Shown here piece by piece: positions 27,498 to 36,533 of a stretch of 64,000 nucleotides of DNA. The notes beneath the pieces are model-generated. The model saw nothing but the letters and a program-made list of their open reading frames with translations. It was not told the DNA's origin and searched no databases. The number at the start of each line of letters is the position of its first letter. The stretch's first letter is position 1. The DNA lies in assembly GCF_003841405.1 (NCBI RefSeq), contig NZ_PXYA01000001.1, positions 1 through 64,000 on the forward strand, in the 5' to 3' direction. The DNA is from Tetragenococcus halophilus subsp. halophilus DSM 20339 (GTDB lineage: Bacteria > Bacillota > Bacilli > Lactobacillales > Enterococcaceae). Position numbers and translations under genes: made by a program.

Positions 27498-29309
27498 TTT
27501 GTATCCTTTGAACAAAAGTCAAGCGAACCATTATTTTACTATCAGCGTTGTTCTATCAAAGGGACATCATCATTTTGGGTATGCGAAACTTGAGTAAAAC
27601 CTTATAAATTTAAATTTATTTTCGTCATGTTTCTGGTAGTTGCAACGGTGGGTTTTAATACCGCCTTGCCTTATGTTACAGGACTTCCGACCACAGAAAT
27701 CAGTCGTAATATTTCAAATGGCGATCCGATAAATTTTGCTTACATCAAACAAACTGTAATCGCCATTGTCCTTATTGGTATTGGTTATGGGGGATCACAA
27801 TTGGCTGCTGGTTTGTTAATGACCGGTGTTGTACAATCGGCGATGAAGGATTTGCGTAAAGATATTTCGCATAAAATCAATCGGTTGCCGGTTTCTTATT
27901 TTGATACTCACCAACAAGGGAATGTATTCTCACGTGTAACGAATGACGTGGATGTTGTTAGTGGCGCTTTACAACAATCATTAGTTCAATTAGTGAATGC
28001 TTTTTTGAGTATTGTATTATCTGTCTCAATGATGTTTTATATTAATGTTTATATGGCACTAGCAGCTGTACTTATGATTCCAGCTTCCTATTTTATTTCG
28101 CGTTTTGTTATTTCAAAATCGCAAAAATACTTTAATGGAATGCAAAACTCTTTAGGTGAAATGAATGGTTTTGTACAGGAACATATGACAGGTTTTAATG
28201 TCATTAAACTTTTTGGACGTGAACATGAAACATCCGAAAACTTTAGAAAAGTAAATCGCTCTGTTAAAGAAAATGGGTTTAAAGCGCAATTTATTTCAGG
28301 ACTTATGATGCCATTGGTTCAATCAACGGCTTACTTAACTTATATAGTGATTGCGGTTTTTGGTAGTTTAAATGTCCTAAGTGGTGTGATTGTGGTTGGT
28401 CAACTACAAGCTTTCATCCAATATATTTGGCAAGTCAGTCAACCAATGGGAAATATCACGCAATTATCTGCTATGCTACAAAGTGCTTCTGCTTCTTCTC
28501 GTCGTGTATTTGAAGTTTTAGATGAAGAAGAAGAAAAAGCAAGTGAAAATGAAGTAGCTTTGCCTGCATATGTCCAAGGTGATGTTGAATTTGATCATGT
28601 TTATTTTTCTTATAAACAAAATGAGCCATTGATCGAAGATTTGAACTTGAGTGTAAAAGCAGGTCAGACCGTAGCGATCGTTGGTCCAACTGGCGCTGGG
28701 AAAACAACTATAATCAATCTGTTGATGCGTTTTTATGATGTAGATGATGGCGCGATCAAAATCGACGGGATTGATACTAAGGAAATGAACCGAAGTGATG
28801 TTCGTTCATTATTTGGTATGGTATTACAAGATGCTTGGCTCTACGGTGGGACAATCGCAGATAATATTCGTTTTGGTAAGTTAGATGCTACCGATTATGA
28901 AGTAGTAGATGCTGCTAAAACAGCCAATGTTGACCACTTTATCCGGACGATACCAGAAGGCTATGATATGGAAATTGCTTCAGAAGGAGATAATGTTTCT
29001 CTTGGACAAAAACAATTATTAACAATTGCAAGGGCAATTATTTCTGATCCTGAAATTTTGATCTTAGATGAAGCAACCAGTTCAGTAGATACCCGTCTAG
29101 AAGCATTGATTCAAAGAGCAATGGATCAAGTGATGAAAGGACGGACCAGTTTCGTTATTGCCCATCGCTTGTCAACCATTCGTGATGCGGATTTGATTTT
29201 AGTTATGGATCATGGTTCTATTATCGAACAAGGAACGCATGATACTTTACTTGCTAAAAATGGTTTTTATGCAGAGCTATATAATAGCCAATTTGCAGAC
29301 CAAGAATAA

Positions 29310-29352
29310 GAGAAAAAGCGGCGCTGACTATAAGTTGGTGTCGCTTTTTTGT
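29310..29352 (+). terminator. ABC exporter operon terminator
   Basis: AAAAAGCGGCGC pairs with GGTGTCGCTTTTTT with a few mismatches, and a T-run follows the last exporter codons. Confidence 0.75.
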
Positions 29353-29384
29353 TGCTAGTGAGTGATATGATATACTTTACAAAA

Positions 29385-29548
29385 GAAGGGAAGTTAAACA
29401 AAGGAGCCTTCATTTTAGATGAAATGAAAGGAAGTTTAGAAAAGGAACCTTCATTTTATCCAAAATCAAGGGAAGTTCGAGAGAGGTCCCTTCATTTTGA
29501 TAATAATGAAGGGAAGTTTGAGAAAGAAACCCTCATTTATAATTTTAT
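29385..29548. repeat. Tandem array B, 41-bp period
   Basis: Four units start at 29385, 29426, 29467 and 29508, exactly 41 bases apart, with core GAAGGGAAGTTTnAGAAAGG followed by nnCCTTCATTTT. Each unit has arms (GAAGG and CCTTC, extended by AATG/CATT) that form a hairpin. The arms of unit four change to GGG/CCC. An open frame crosses the array, but since 41 is not divisible by three the repeated DNA is read in different frames, so a protein is unlikely. Confidence 0.85.
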
Positions 29549-29582
29549 ATTCTTATTTTAATTGGATTAGAAAGAGGAAACT

Positions 29583-30074
29583 ATGAAAAATTTTGTTGCA
29601 GAAAATGCTACGATTGTTGGAAATGTGACTTTGGGCAAAGAGGTAACTGTTTGGTTTAATAGTGTGCTTCGTGGTGATTACGCCCCTATTTTTGTAGGAG
29701 ATAGGACGAATGTTCAAGACGGAACAGTGATTCATGTTGATCATGATATTTCTTGTGTGCTCGGTAACAACATTACTGTAGGACATCAGTGCTTGTTGCA
29801 TAGTTGTAAAATTGAAGACGGCGCTTTAATCGGTATGGGTTCGATTGTTATGAATAATGCAATGATAGGGGAGAACAGTATGATTGGTGCCGGTTCCTTA
29901 GTGACCCAAGGAACAGTGATTCCGCCAAATTCCTTAGCTTTAGGACGACCAGCAAAAGTGATTAGAGAATTAACGCCAGAAGAAATTAAAGGCAATAAAG
30001 AAAACGTAGATCATTATTGCCAATTAGGCAAAGATTATCTGGACGGCAAGTACACTGAATATAAAAAGAATTAG
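29583..30074 (+). CDS. Gamma-carbonic-anhydrase-like hexapeptide protein
   Basis: A 163-residue left-handed beta-helix protein of the YrdA/PaaY/gamma-carbonic-anhydrase group. Three metal-binding histidines are placed as in the family (HVDHD, GHQCLLHSC). Hexapeptide turns continue to AGSLVTQGTVIPPNSLALGRPAKV. Some members hydrate CO2, others have no proven activity. ATG 29583 follows AGAGGAAAC. It is monocistronic, between array B and a terminator shared with clpP. Confidence 0.85.
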   Translation: MKNFVAENATIVGNVTLGKEVTVWFNSVLRGDYAPIFVGDRTNVQDGTVIHVDHDISCVLGNNITVGHQCLLHSCKIEDGALIGMGSIVMNNAMIGENSMIGAGSLVTQGTVIPPNSLALGRPAKVIRELTPEEIKGNKENVDHYCQLGKDYLDGKYTEYKKN

Positions 30075-30106
30075 GTCCTAATAGTCTTCTTAAATTATTA
30101 TTAAAT

Positions 30107-30157
30107 ACAAAAAAGCCATTGCCTTTACCCAAAATAGTAAAGACAATGGCACTTTTA
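30107..30157. terminator. Bidirectional terminator
   Basis: AAAAAAGCCATTGCCTTTAC pairs with GTAAAGACAATGGCACTTTT between convergent genes, with A- and T-tracts on the two sides. Confidence 0.8.
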
Positions 30158-30165
30158 ATCATTGT

Positions 30166-30747
30166 TTATTTGTTGGTCATGATGTCATCTATCAAGCCGT
30201 ATTCTTTGGCTTCTTCAGCAGTCATGTAATTATCACGGTCGGTATCGCGTTTGATTACTTCAAGTGATTGACCTGTACGTTCAGCCAAGATTTCATTTAA
30301 GCGATCACGTGTTTTCAAGATATGACGAGCAGCAATTTCGATTTCAGTTGCTTGTCCTTGCGCACCGCCTAATGGTTGGTGAATCAAGATTTCAGCATTT
30401 GGTAAAGCAAAACGTTTGCCCTTGGTACCAGCGGTTAATAGGAAACTTCCCATAGAGGCTGCCATACCTAATACGATGGTTTGCACGTCAGCTTTGACAA
30501 AGTTGATGGTATCATAAATGGCAAAACCAGCTGTCACACTACCACCTGGCGAATTAATGTACAAATAAATATCTTTTTCCGAATCTTGTGCATCTAAAAA
30601 TAGTAGTTGTGAAATGATGGAGTTAGATAGATCATCGGTTACTTCACCACTTAGCATAATAATACGATCTTTTAATAAACGAGAGTATATATCATACGCT
30701 CTTTCCCCTTGGGCTGATTGTTCAATTACTGTTGGAATTAAATTCAT
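30166..30747 (-). CDS. clpP: ATP-dependent Clp protease proteolytic subunit
   Basis: A 193-residue serine protease forming the two-ring degradation chamber that works with ClpX, ClpC or ClpE. The catalytic triad is visible: Ser98 in GMAASMGSF, His123 in LIHQPLGG and Asp172 in RDTDRDNYM. The N-terminal processing region and length are standard. ATG 30747 follows AAAGGAGG. Transcription starts from a promoter whose -35 region lies in a CtsR operator, so it should be heat- and stress-induced. Confidence 0.97.
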   Translation of the reverse strand: MNLIPTVIEQSAQGERAYDIYSRLLKDRIIMLSGEVTDDLSNSIISQLLFLDAQDSEKDIYLYINSPGGSVTAGFAIYDTINFVKADVQTIVLGMAASMGSFLLTAGTKGKRFALPNAEILIHQPLGGAQGQATEIEIAARHILKTRDRLNEILAERTGQSLEVIKRDTDRDNYMTAEEAKEYGLIDDIMTNK

Positions 30748-30830
30748 TTCATGTTCCTCCTTTTAAATCATAGAAAATATAGACGTTTAAAAGACATTAT
30801 ATCACGTCCATTTATCTTTTTCTAATAGCT

Positions 30831-30860
30831 AGTATACATATTTGGTCAATAAAGGTCAAA
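30831..30860 (-). promoter_or_regulatory. clpP promoter with CtsR operator
   Basis: On the minus strand TTGACC (30859-30854), 17 bases, TATACT (30836-30831). The direct repeat GGTCAAT-AAA-GGTCAAA (30844-30860, plus strand) matches the CtsR heptamer operator with one mismatch and covers the -35 region. Confidence 0.8.
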
Positions 30861-30937
30861 TATAAAACCTTGGCTATGATAAAGAAAATTTGGTAGAATA
30901 AAGACATCAATTATTTTTTAATGGGGAGGCAAGTTAA

Positions 30938-31456
30938 ATGCAAGTTTTTATCGCAAGCTTATTAGGAGTGCTAATTGGCGCATTGGTTGTAACGGTCGCG
31001 TTTAATTTACGTATACGATATGATCAACGTAAAGATGAAAAAAGAAGAATGCTAGAGCATAAGGTCAAAGAGATTGAAACTTTAGTATTATTAAATAAAA
31101 AAATAGTAGAAATTTTGGATAAACGGGTCATTATGATGGAGCAATACACCAGTTTTAACGCTTTTGATGATTGCTATATTACGGTGGATGATTATATTTA
31201 TTTACATTCTTTTGCAGCTCAAAATAGCTTTTATTTACCTAATTATTTTTTGGATGAGTTTTTTAAAAGAATTGCTACTCGTAAGGTCGTTTTATCTCCT
31301 GAAGAAACGGTTCAAATTGGCGGCTATACATTTAAAGGCGCGCGTATGTTGGTCGAAGAACTTTCTGATGAGTTAACAGAAATGATTTATGAAAAGAAAA
31401 ATCAAATGAAAAAAGTCAGCGATGAACCGTTGACCTACTTTTCCAAACCTTTATAA
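30938..31456 (+). CDS. Membrane-anchored protein of unknown function
   Basis: A 172-residue protein with one N-terminal membrane helix (about residues 3-24, VFIASLLGVLIGALVVTVAF), then a charged linker and a mostly helical cytoplasmic part. I recognise no domain. ATG 30938 follows GGGGAGGC. It lies alone between clpP (divergent) and the phosphodiesterase gene. The composition (many Lys, Glu, Tyr and Asp) is like its neighbours, so it does not look foreign. Confidence 0.75.
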   Translation: MQVFIASLLGVLIGALVVTVAFNLRIRYDQRKDEKRRMLEHKVKEIETLVLLNKKIVEILDKRVIMMEQYTSFNAFDDCYITVDDYIYLHSFAAQNSFYLPNYFLDEFFKRIATRKVVLSPEETVQIGGYTFKGARMLVEELSDELTEMIYEKKNQMKKVSDEPLTYFSKPL

Positions 31457-31546
31457 TGAGCCAAAAGAAGAGACAAAGCGCTGTTTCTTCTTTTTTTGTT
31501 GATTTTATCGTTACATGTTACAATATTTCTGATTGGAGTGAGACCG

Positions 31547-32284
31547 ATGAAAATTTTTGCTCATAGAGGAGCTAGTGGCACAAGGCCCGAGAATACTTTG
31601 CCTTCGTTTGCTGAAGCGATTCGCGCAGGAGCAGAAGGTATTGAATTAGATGTTCAACTAACGAAAGATAATGAGCTAGTTGTTATGCACGATGAACAAG
31701 TAAATCGCACGACCAATGGTAAGGGTGCTATTAAAGATAAAACACTTGCGGAAATAAAAGCATTGAATGCGGGCAGTTGGTTTGATGAAAAATATGCATC
31801 AACTAAAGTGCCCACGTTAAAAGAAGTGACTGACTTACTGATTGCACGAAATTATCGAGGGATCGTAGAAATTGAACTTAAAACAAATGTGGAAGACTAT
31901 CCGGGTATTGAAGAAAAAGTTTCGGATCTTATGCTGAGTCAAGAATGGCCATTTATTTATTGGTATTCCAGTTTTAATTTAGATACATTAGAACGTATTC
32001 ATAAACTTGAACCTAAAACGCGAATTGATTTAGTAATGAAGGATTCAGAAGAAGCGACGAATATGGCGATGGATCGTTCATATATCAAGGGCATTCACCC
32101 GAGTCTTGATTGGGCCTTGGCACATGATGCAGAAGTTCCTAATTATCCTATTGATGTTCGTCCATGGACCGTCAATGATGAAGAAAACTTAAAAAAAGTA
32201 ATGGACCTACAAGTTTCCGGCGCGTTTACTGATTTTCCGGAAGAAATACAATTGGCTAAGAGAAGGAATCAACAAAAGACATGA
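31547..32284 (+). CDS. Glycerophosphodiester phosphodiesterase
   Basis: A 245-residue TIM-barrel enzyme that splits glycerophosphodiesters into an alcohol and glycerol 3-phosphate. The start MKIFAHRGASGTRPENTLPSF holds the catalytic His and Arg, ELDVQLTKDNELVVMHDEQVNRTTNG carries the metal ligands and second His, and the end has RPWTVNDEENL. No signal peptide is present, so the enzyme is cytoplasmic (UgpQ-like). ATG 31547 is chosen over an upstream TTG because GGAGTGAG precedes it and the family starts here. Its stop overlaps the miaA start (ATGA). Confidence 0.92.
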   Translation: MKIFAHRGASGTRPENTLPSFAEAIRAGAEGIELDVQLTKDNELVVMHDEQVNRTTNGKGAIKDKTLAEIKALNAGSWFDEKYASTKVPTLKEVTDLLIARNYRGIVEIELKTNVEDYPGIEEKVSDLMLSQEWPFIYWYSSFNLDTLERIHKLEPKTRIDLVMKDSEEATNMAMDRSYIKGIHPSLDWALAHDAEVPNYPIDVRPWTVNDEENLKKVMDLQVSGAFTDFPEEIQLAKRRNQQKT

Positions 32285-33198
32285 AAAAAGTGTTAGTCAT
32301 TGCAGGACCGACAGCTGTCGGGAAAACAAGCCTGAGCATTCAACTAGCTAAATCTTTTGCGGGTGAAATCATAAGCGGTGACTCTATGCAAATTTATCGA
32401 CAATTAGATATCGGTACGGCCAAAGTTACCGAAGAAGAAAAAGAGGGAGTCTCTCATCATTTAATCGATATTTGTGATATCGGAGATCGTTATTCTGCAG
32501 CCGACTTTCAAAAGCAAGGACGGCAAAAAATTACTGAAATTTGTAACAGAGGGCATTTACCTATTATTGTGGGAGGGACTGGATTGTATATTCAATCCCT
32601 CCTTTATGATTATCAATTAGGTGCAACGCAAAAAGAGCAGGATGATAAACTTCGTCATAAATATGAAGTTTTTGCAGAAAATGAAGGTCCACAAGCACTT
32701 TTTGAATTATTAGAAAAAAAGGACCCTTTAGCTGCTAAAAAGATTCATATGAACAATCAGCGTAAAATTATTCGCGCTTTAGAAGTAAAAGAGAAAACCG
32801 GAAGAAGTATTATTGCGCCAGAAAAAGCGCCCAAACCATTATATGATAGCTTTATGATTGGACTAACCACTGATCGTTCGCTTTTGCATGCGCGTATTAA
32901 TACACGTGTGGATGATATGATACAAAGTGGACTTATCACAGAAGCAGCGTTAGTAAAAAAATATCCCGACAGTCAGGCAGCAAAAGGAATTGGCTATAAA
33001 GAGTTTTTTCCATACTTTGCCAAAGAACGTAGTCTTCAAGAAACGACCGATCTTATCAAACGAAATTCAAGGCGCTATGCCAAAAGACAGTTGACTTGGT
33101 TTAATAACCGCATGTTTTTTCATTGGTTCGATTTGTTCCAAGAACCTCAGGAAATAGCACAGATCAAAAAAGAAGTCGCACAGTGGTTGGAGGTGTAG
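32281..33198 (+). CDS. miaA: tRNA dimethylallyltransferase
   Basis: A 305-residue enzyme that isopentenylates A37 of tRNAs reading UNN codons. The P-loop is IAGPTAVGKTSLS near residue 6, followed by ISGDSMQIYRQLDIGTAK and the GGTGLYIQSLLY substrate tunnel motif. The C-terminal part has GIGYKEFFPYF and KRQLTWFNNR, where tRNA binds. The start overlaps the previous stop and hflX begins one base after its stop, so the three genes are coupled. Confidence 0.97.
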   Translation: MKKVLVIAGPTAVGKTSLSIQLAKSFAGEIISGDSMQIYRQLDIGTAKVTEEEKEGVSHHLIDICDIGDRYSAADFQKQGRQKITEICNRGHLPIIVGGTGLYIQSLLYDYQLGATQKEQDDKLRHKYEVFAENEGPQALFELLEKKDPLAAKKIHMNNQRKIIRALEVKEKTGRSIIAPEKAPKPLYDSFMIGLTTDRSLLHARINTRVDDMIQSGLITEAALVKKYPDSQAAKGIGYKEFFPYFAKERSLQETTDLIKRNSRRYAKRQLTWFNNRMFFHWFDLFQEPQEIAQIKKEVAQWLEV

Positions 33199-33199
33199 T

Positions 33200-34444
33200 A
33201 TGGTAAAAAAAGAACGAGTGATTTTAGTTGGCGTACAGACGCCGGAAAATCATCATAATTTCGCAGAATCTATGCTTGAATTGAAAAATTTGGCACAAAC
33301 TGCTAATGGTACCATGATTTCTTCTATCGAACAAAATCGAGAACAATTTGATCATCAAACCATTATCGGTAAAGGAAAGTTGGAAGAATTAAGACAGACG
33401 ATTGACAAAGAAGCGATCGATTTGGTGATTTTTAACCATGAGTTAACACCAAGACAAGGGCAAATTATTGAAGACGCATTGGAGGCGCCTACCATTGATC
33501 GGATTCAGTTAATTCTAGATATCTTTGCCAAACGTGCACGTTCCAAAGAAGGTAAACTGCAAGTAGAATTGGCGCAATTAGAATACTCCTTTCCTCGGAT
33601 CATCGGTCAAGGAAAAACCTTGTCGCGACTTGGAGGTGGTATTGGTACCCGAGGCCCCGGGGAAACTAAACTAGAAACTGATCGACGTTTAATTCGCAAA
33701 AAAATGACAAGTATTCGCCGTGAGCTAAAAGAAGTGGAGCAACATCGCCAAAGAACACGTCAACAAAGAAATGAACAACAAGTATACCAAATTGGTCTAG
33801 TTGGCTATACCAATTCTGGAAAATCGACCTTACTTAATTTATTGACAAGCGCAGATGCTTATGAAGAAAATCAATTATTTGCAACGCTGGATCCACTGAC
33901 TAAAAAATGGCGCTTGCCAGAAGGTTTTGAAGTCACGATTACTGATACAGTTGGTTTTATACAAGACTTACCCACGCAATTAATTGACGCTTTTCACTCA
34001 ACTTTGGAAGAAAGTCAAAATATGGACTTATTACTGCACGTGATTGACGCTTCTGCTGAAAATCGGCAGCAACAAGAGCAAACGGTTTTAAAGTTGATGG
34101 ACGACTTGCAATTGCGTCAAATTCCAGTTTTGGTGGTTTATAATAAAGCGGATTTGATAGATAAAGAGCAATTTGTTCCCACATTATTTCCTTATGTCTT
34201 AGTTTCAGCAAAAGATCCTGCTAGTAAGGATAAACTCATTGAAGCGATCCAATCAATTATGAAGGAAAAATTACAGCCTTATACTTTAGTTTTAGCGCCG
34301 GATGAAGGACGTTTGTTAGAAAAATTAAAACAAAATACATTGCTTGTTTCAACCGATTTTGAAGAAGAAAAACAGCAGTATGTAGCCAAAGGTTTTGCTA
34401 AAGAGCACTCTTTTGCTATTACTCGTATGGAACAGGCAAAGTAG
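33200..34444 (+). CDS. hflX: Ribosome-associated GTPase HflX
   Basis: A 414-residue GTPase that splits or rescues stalled ribosomes. An N-terminal HflX domain contains IIGKGKLEEL and the glycine-rich loop LSRLGGGIGTRGPGETKLE. The G domain has G1 GYTNSGKSTLL near 202, G3 DTVGFIQDLP, G4 NKAD and G5 VSAKD. It begins one base after miaA, probably by termination-reinitiation. A terminator follows directly, separating it from the GlnR-controlled unit. Confidence 0.95.
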   Translation: MVKKERVILVGVQTPENHHNFAESMLELKNLAQTANGTMISSIEQNREQFDHQTIIGKGKLEELRQTIDKEAIDLVIFNHELTPRQGQIIEDALEAPTIDRIQLILDIFAKRARSKEGKLQVELAQLEYSFPRIIGQGKTLSRLGGGIGTRGPGETKLETDRRLIRKKMTSIRRELKEVEQHRQRTRQQRNEQQVYQIGLVGYTNSGKSTLLNLLTSADAYEENQLFATLDPLTKKWRLPEGFEVTITDTVGFIQDLPTQLIDAFHSTLEESQNMDLLLHVIDASAENRQQQEQTVLKLMDDLQLRQIPVLVVYNKADLIDKEQFVPTLFPYVLVSAKDPASKDKLIEAIQSIMKEKLQPYTLVLAPDEGRLLEKLKQNTLLVSTDFEEEKQQYVAKGFAKEHSFAITRMEQAK

Positions 34445-34481
34445 GAGCAGCGGGATTGTCTGACTGCTCTTATTTTTTTTG
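34445..34481 (+). terminator. hflX operon terminator
   Basis: GAGCAG pairs with CTGCTC, followed by TTATTTTTTTT. The second arm and T-run end just before the first GlnR box. Confidence 0.8.
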
Positions 34482-34534
34482 TGTTAGCTTTTATAACATA
34501 AACTGTTGACAGCTATAACATAAATTGGTATAGT
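34482..34534 (+). promoter_or_regulatory. glnRA promoter with two GlnR boxes
   Basis: Box 1 TGTTAGCTTTTATAACA (34482-34498) is a perfect TGTTA-N7-TAACA palindrome. Box 2 TGTTGACAGCTATAACA (34504-34520) has one mismatch and contains the -35 TTGACA (34506-34511). The -10 TATAGT is at 34529-34534, spacing 17. Box centres are 22 bp apart, two helical turns. Confidence 0.9.
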
Positions 34535-34576
34535 TGCTAGGTAGCTTGACCGAATGAAAGAAAGAGGAGTAAGCCT

Positions 34577-34957
34577 ATGAGTGAAAAAGAGCTGCGGCGT
34601 TCAATGTCAGTTTTTCCAATTGGTACAGTCATTAAATTAACGGATTTAAGCGCGCGCCAAATTCGTTACTATGAAGAACAAGATTTAATTCATCCTGAAA
34701 GAAGCGAAGGCAATCGACGTCTATATTCTTTAAATGATATAGATATCCTGCTAGAAATTAAAGATTATCTTTCAGATGGTTTAAATATGGCCGGTATCAA
34801 GCATGTTTATAAGATGCGAAAAGAAGAAGAAAAACAAGCAAAAAATAAAAAACCGTTAACAGATAAAGATGTCCGACGTATTTTTTATGATGAAATTTTA
34901 TCCCAAGGTGGACTCAATCCCAAAGGTCCTTTTGATTCTCAACGCCCTAAGCTATAG
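34577..34957 (+). CDS. glnR: Glutamine synthetase repressor GlnR
   Basis: A 126-residue MerR-family regulator. The winged-helix region IGTVIKLTDLSARQIRYYEEQDLIHPERSEGNRRLY spans about 17-52. The C-terminal tail is the short region through which feedback-inhibited glutamine synthetase activates it. It represses nitrogen genes when glutamine is plentiful. It lies 56 bases before glnA and behind two GlnR boxes, so it controls its own operon. Confidence 0.95.
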   Translation: MSEKELRRSMSVFPIGTVIKLTDLSARQIRYYEEQDLIHPERSEGNRRLYSLNDIDILLEIKDYLSDGLNMAGIKHVYKMRKEEEKQAKNKKPLTDKDVRRIFYDEILSQGGLNPKGPFDSQRPKL

Positions 34958-35013
34958 TTTTACCGTACTTACTTGTCTCTTACTACAAACCGCCGTAAAG
35001 GAAGGAAAAATAT

Positions 35014-36354
35014 ATGCCAAAAGTAGATTATACCGCAGAACAGATTAAAGAGATTGCCAAAAAAGAAAATGTTCGATTTTTACGACTAATGTTTACCGAT
35101 ATTAGTGGTATGATAAAAAATGTAGAAGTACCGATCAGTCAGATGGATAAAGTACTGGACCAAAAAATGATGTTCGATGGTTCTTCTATTGAAGGATTTG
35201 TGCGCATTGAAGAAAGTGATATGTACCTATATCCTGATTTAACCACTTGGATGATTTTTCCCTGGGAAGCTGAACATGGTAAAGTGGGTCGTTTAATTTG
35301 TGATATTTACAATGCTGATGGTACACCGTTTGCGGGCGACCCTCGTGGAAACTTAAAACGGGTATTAAGACATATGCAAGAATTAGGATTTTCTTCTTTT
35401 GAACTAGGGCCAGAGCCAGAATTTTTCTTATTTCAACTTGACCAAAATCAAAATATCACTCAACATTTGAATGATCATGGCGGATACTTTGATTTTGCTC
35501 CTATGGATTTAGGGGAGAATTGCCGACGTGATATTGTGTTAGAGTTAGAAAAACTAGGCTATGAAGTAGAAGCCTCTCATCATGAGGCAGCACCAGGACA
35601 ACATGAGATCGATTTTAAATATGCAGATGCTGTCGATGCTTGTGATAGCATACAAACCTTTAAGTTAGTGGTTAAAACGATTGCTAGAAAATATAATTTA
35701 CATGCGACTTTCATGCCTAAGCCAATGGAAGGAATAGCTGGTTCTGGCATGCATTGCAATATGTCTTTATTTAAGGGAAAAGAAAACGCCTTTTATGATG
35801 AAAGCGGCGAGTTGGAGCTAAGTAAAACGGCTTATCAATTCTTGGCTGGTTTAATTAAACATGCGCGAGCATATACCGCCGTTTGTGATCCGACAGTTAA
35901 TTCATATAAACGCTTAGTACCCGGATATGAAGCGCCTGTACATGTGGCTTGGTCAGGACATAATCGTTCACCACTGATTCGTGTTCCTTCTTCAAGAGGC
36001 TTGTCTACTCGTTTGGAGTTGCGTTCAGTTGATCCTTCAGCGAATCCTTATTTGGCACTTGCTGCTTTGTTGGAAGCCGGACTAGATGGCGTTCAAAACG
36101 AAATGGTAGCGCCAGAAGGTGTGGATCGCAATATTTATGTGATGAGTGAAGAAGAACGTGAAACGGCACAAATTTTTGATTTACCTTCCACACTTCATAA
36201 TGCACTTAAAGAATTAAGAGATGATGAAGTAATGATTAATGCTTTAGGAACTCATATCTATGAAAACTTTGTTGAAGCAAAACAAATGGAATGGGCAGCC
36301 TTTAGACAAACTGTATCAGATTGGGAAAGAGATCAGTATTTAGAACTTTATTAA
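35014..36354 (+). CDS. glnA: Glutamine synthetase, type I
   Basis: A 446-residue dodecameric enzyme making glutamine from glutamate and ammonia. The beta-grasp N-terminus contains [11 protein letters not shown]. Metal and substrate sites are in [26 protein letters not shown] and [11 protein letters not shown]. The Firmicute Arg62-type feedback residue region ([17 protein letters not shown]) is present. It lacks the adenylylation Tyr loop of proteobacteria, as expected for an enzyme controlled by feedback and GlnR. Second gene of the glnRA operon. Confidence 0.97.
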   Translation: MPKVDYTAEQIKEIAKKENVRFLRLMFTDISGMIKNVEVPISQMDKVLDQKMMFDGSSIEGFVRIEESDMYLYPDLTTWMIFPWEAEHGKVGRLICDIYNADGTPFAGDPRGNLKRVLRHMQELGFSSFELGPEPEFFLFQLDQNQNITQHLNDHGGYFDFAPMDLGENCRRDIVLELEKLGYEVEASHHEAAPGQHEIDFKYADAVDACDSIQTFKLVVKTIARKYNLHATFMPKPMEGIAGSGMHCNMSLFKGKENAFYDESGELELSKTAYQFLAGLIKHARAYTAVCDPTVNSYKRLVPGYEAPVHVAWSGHNRSPLIRVPSSRGLSTRLELRSVDPSANPYLALAALLEAGLDGVQNEMVAPEGVDRNIYVMSEEERETAQIFDLPSTLHNALKELRDDEVMINALGTHIYENFVEAKQMEWAAFRQTVSDWERDQYLELY

Positions 36355-36373
36355 TAAAATTGTTTTTTAACGA

Positions 36374-36488
36374 TTGACTTTCTTAAATGAACAAGGTAAT
36401 ATTTTGCTTGGGCGCTCTTATATTAAAGAGCTATGATCGTTTTAGTAAATAATGCTCCCTATTCAAACTGAATAGGGAGTTTTCTTTT
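36374..36488 (+). promoter_or_regulatory. pyrG promoter and CTP-sensing attenuator
   Basis: TTGACT (36374-36379), 17 bases, TAATAT (36397-36402), then a predicted start at GGGC (36410-36413). A terminator hairpin CTCCCTATTC...GAATAGGGAG with T-rich tail spans 36455-36488. In Bacillus, low CTP makes polymerase add extra G at a GGGC start and the G-tail pairs with the CUCCCU arm to prevent termination. Start sequence and arm here both fit. Confidence 0.8.
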
Positions 36489-36533
36489 ATTTCTAAAAAC
36501 AGCACCTGAAAAAAGGATAAGGAGTTTTTTGTT

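Larger units (their letters stand above)
26074..27594 (-). mobile_element. IS4-type insertion sequence, copy 2 (complete, 1521 bp)
   Basis: Both ends carry CTCAAGTTTCGCA / TGCGAAACTTGAG inverted repeats. The element is flanked by a six-base target duplication TAAAAC at 26068-26073 and 27595-27600, so this is a clean single insertion. It holds one transposase gene, whose stop codon lies inside the left inverted repeat. The same element is at 1-1129. Confidence 0.95.
26028..29309 (+). pseudogene. Heterodimeric ABC exporter, catalytic subunit (EfrB-like), split by IS
   Basis: ATG 26028 overlaps the end of the first subunit gene. Codons MNTFSSLKRVGQYIK run into the IS at 26074. After the element and its six-base duplication the frame resumes at 27601 as PYKFKFIFVMFLVVATVGFN and runs to 29309. 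Removing IS and duplication gives 585 codons, a normal length. The rest is intact: membrane helices, Walker A GPTGAGKTT, signature VSLGQKQL, Walker B LILDEATSSVD with catalytic Glu, and H-loop IAHRLST. A shortened protein could start at ATG 27627 but would lack the first 25 or so residues. No ribosome site is evident there. Confidence 0.9.

Noticed and set aside
29349-29561. Open frame of 70 codons crossing tandem array B
   Set aside because: The 41-bp repeats shift frame in each unit, so the peptide is not itself repeated, and no ribosome site precedes the start. It is an accident of stop-poor repeat DNA.
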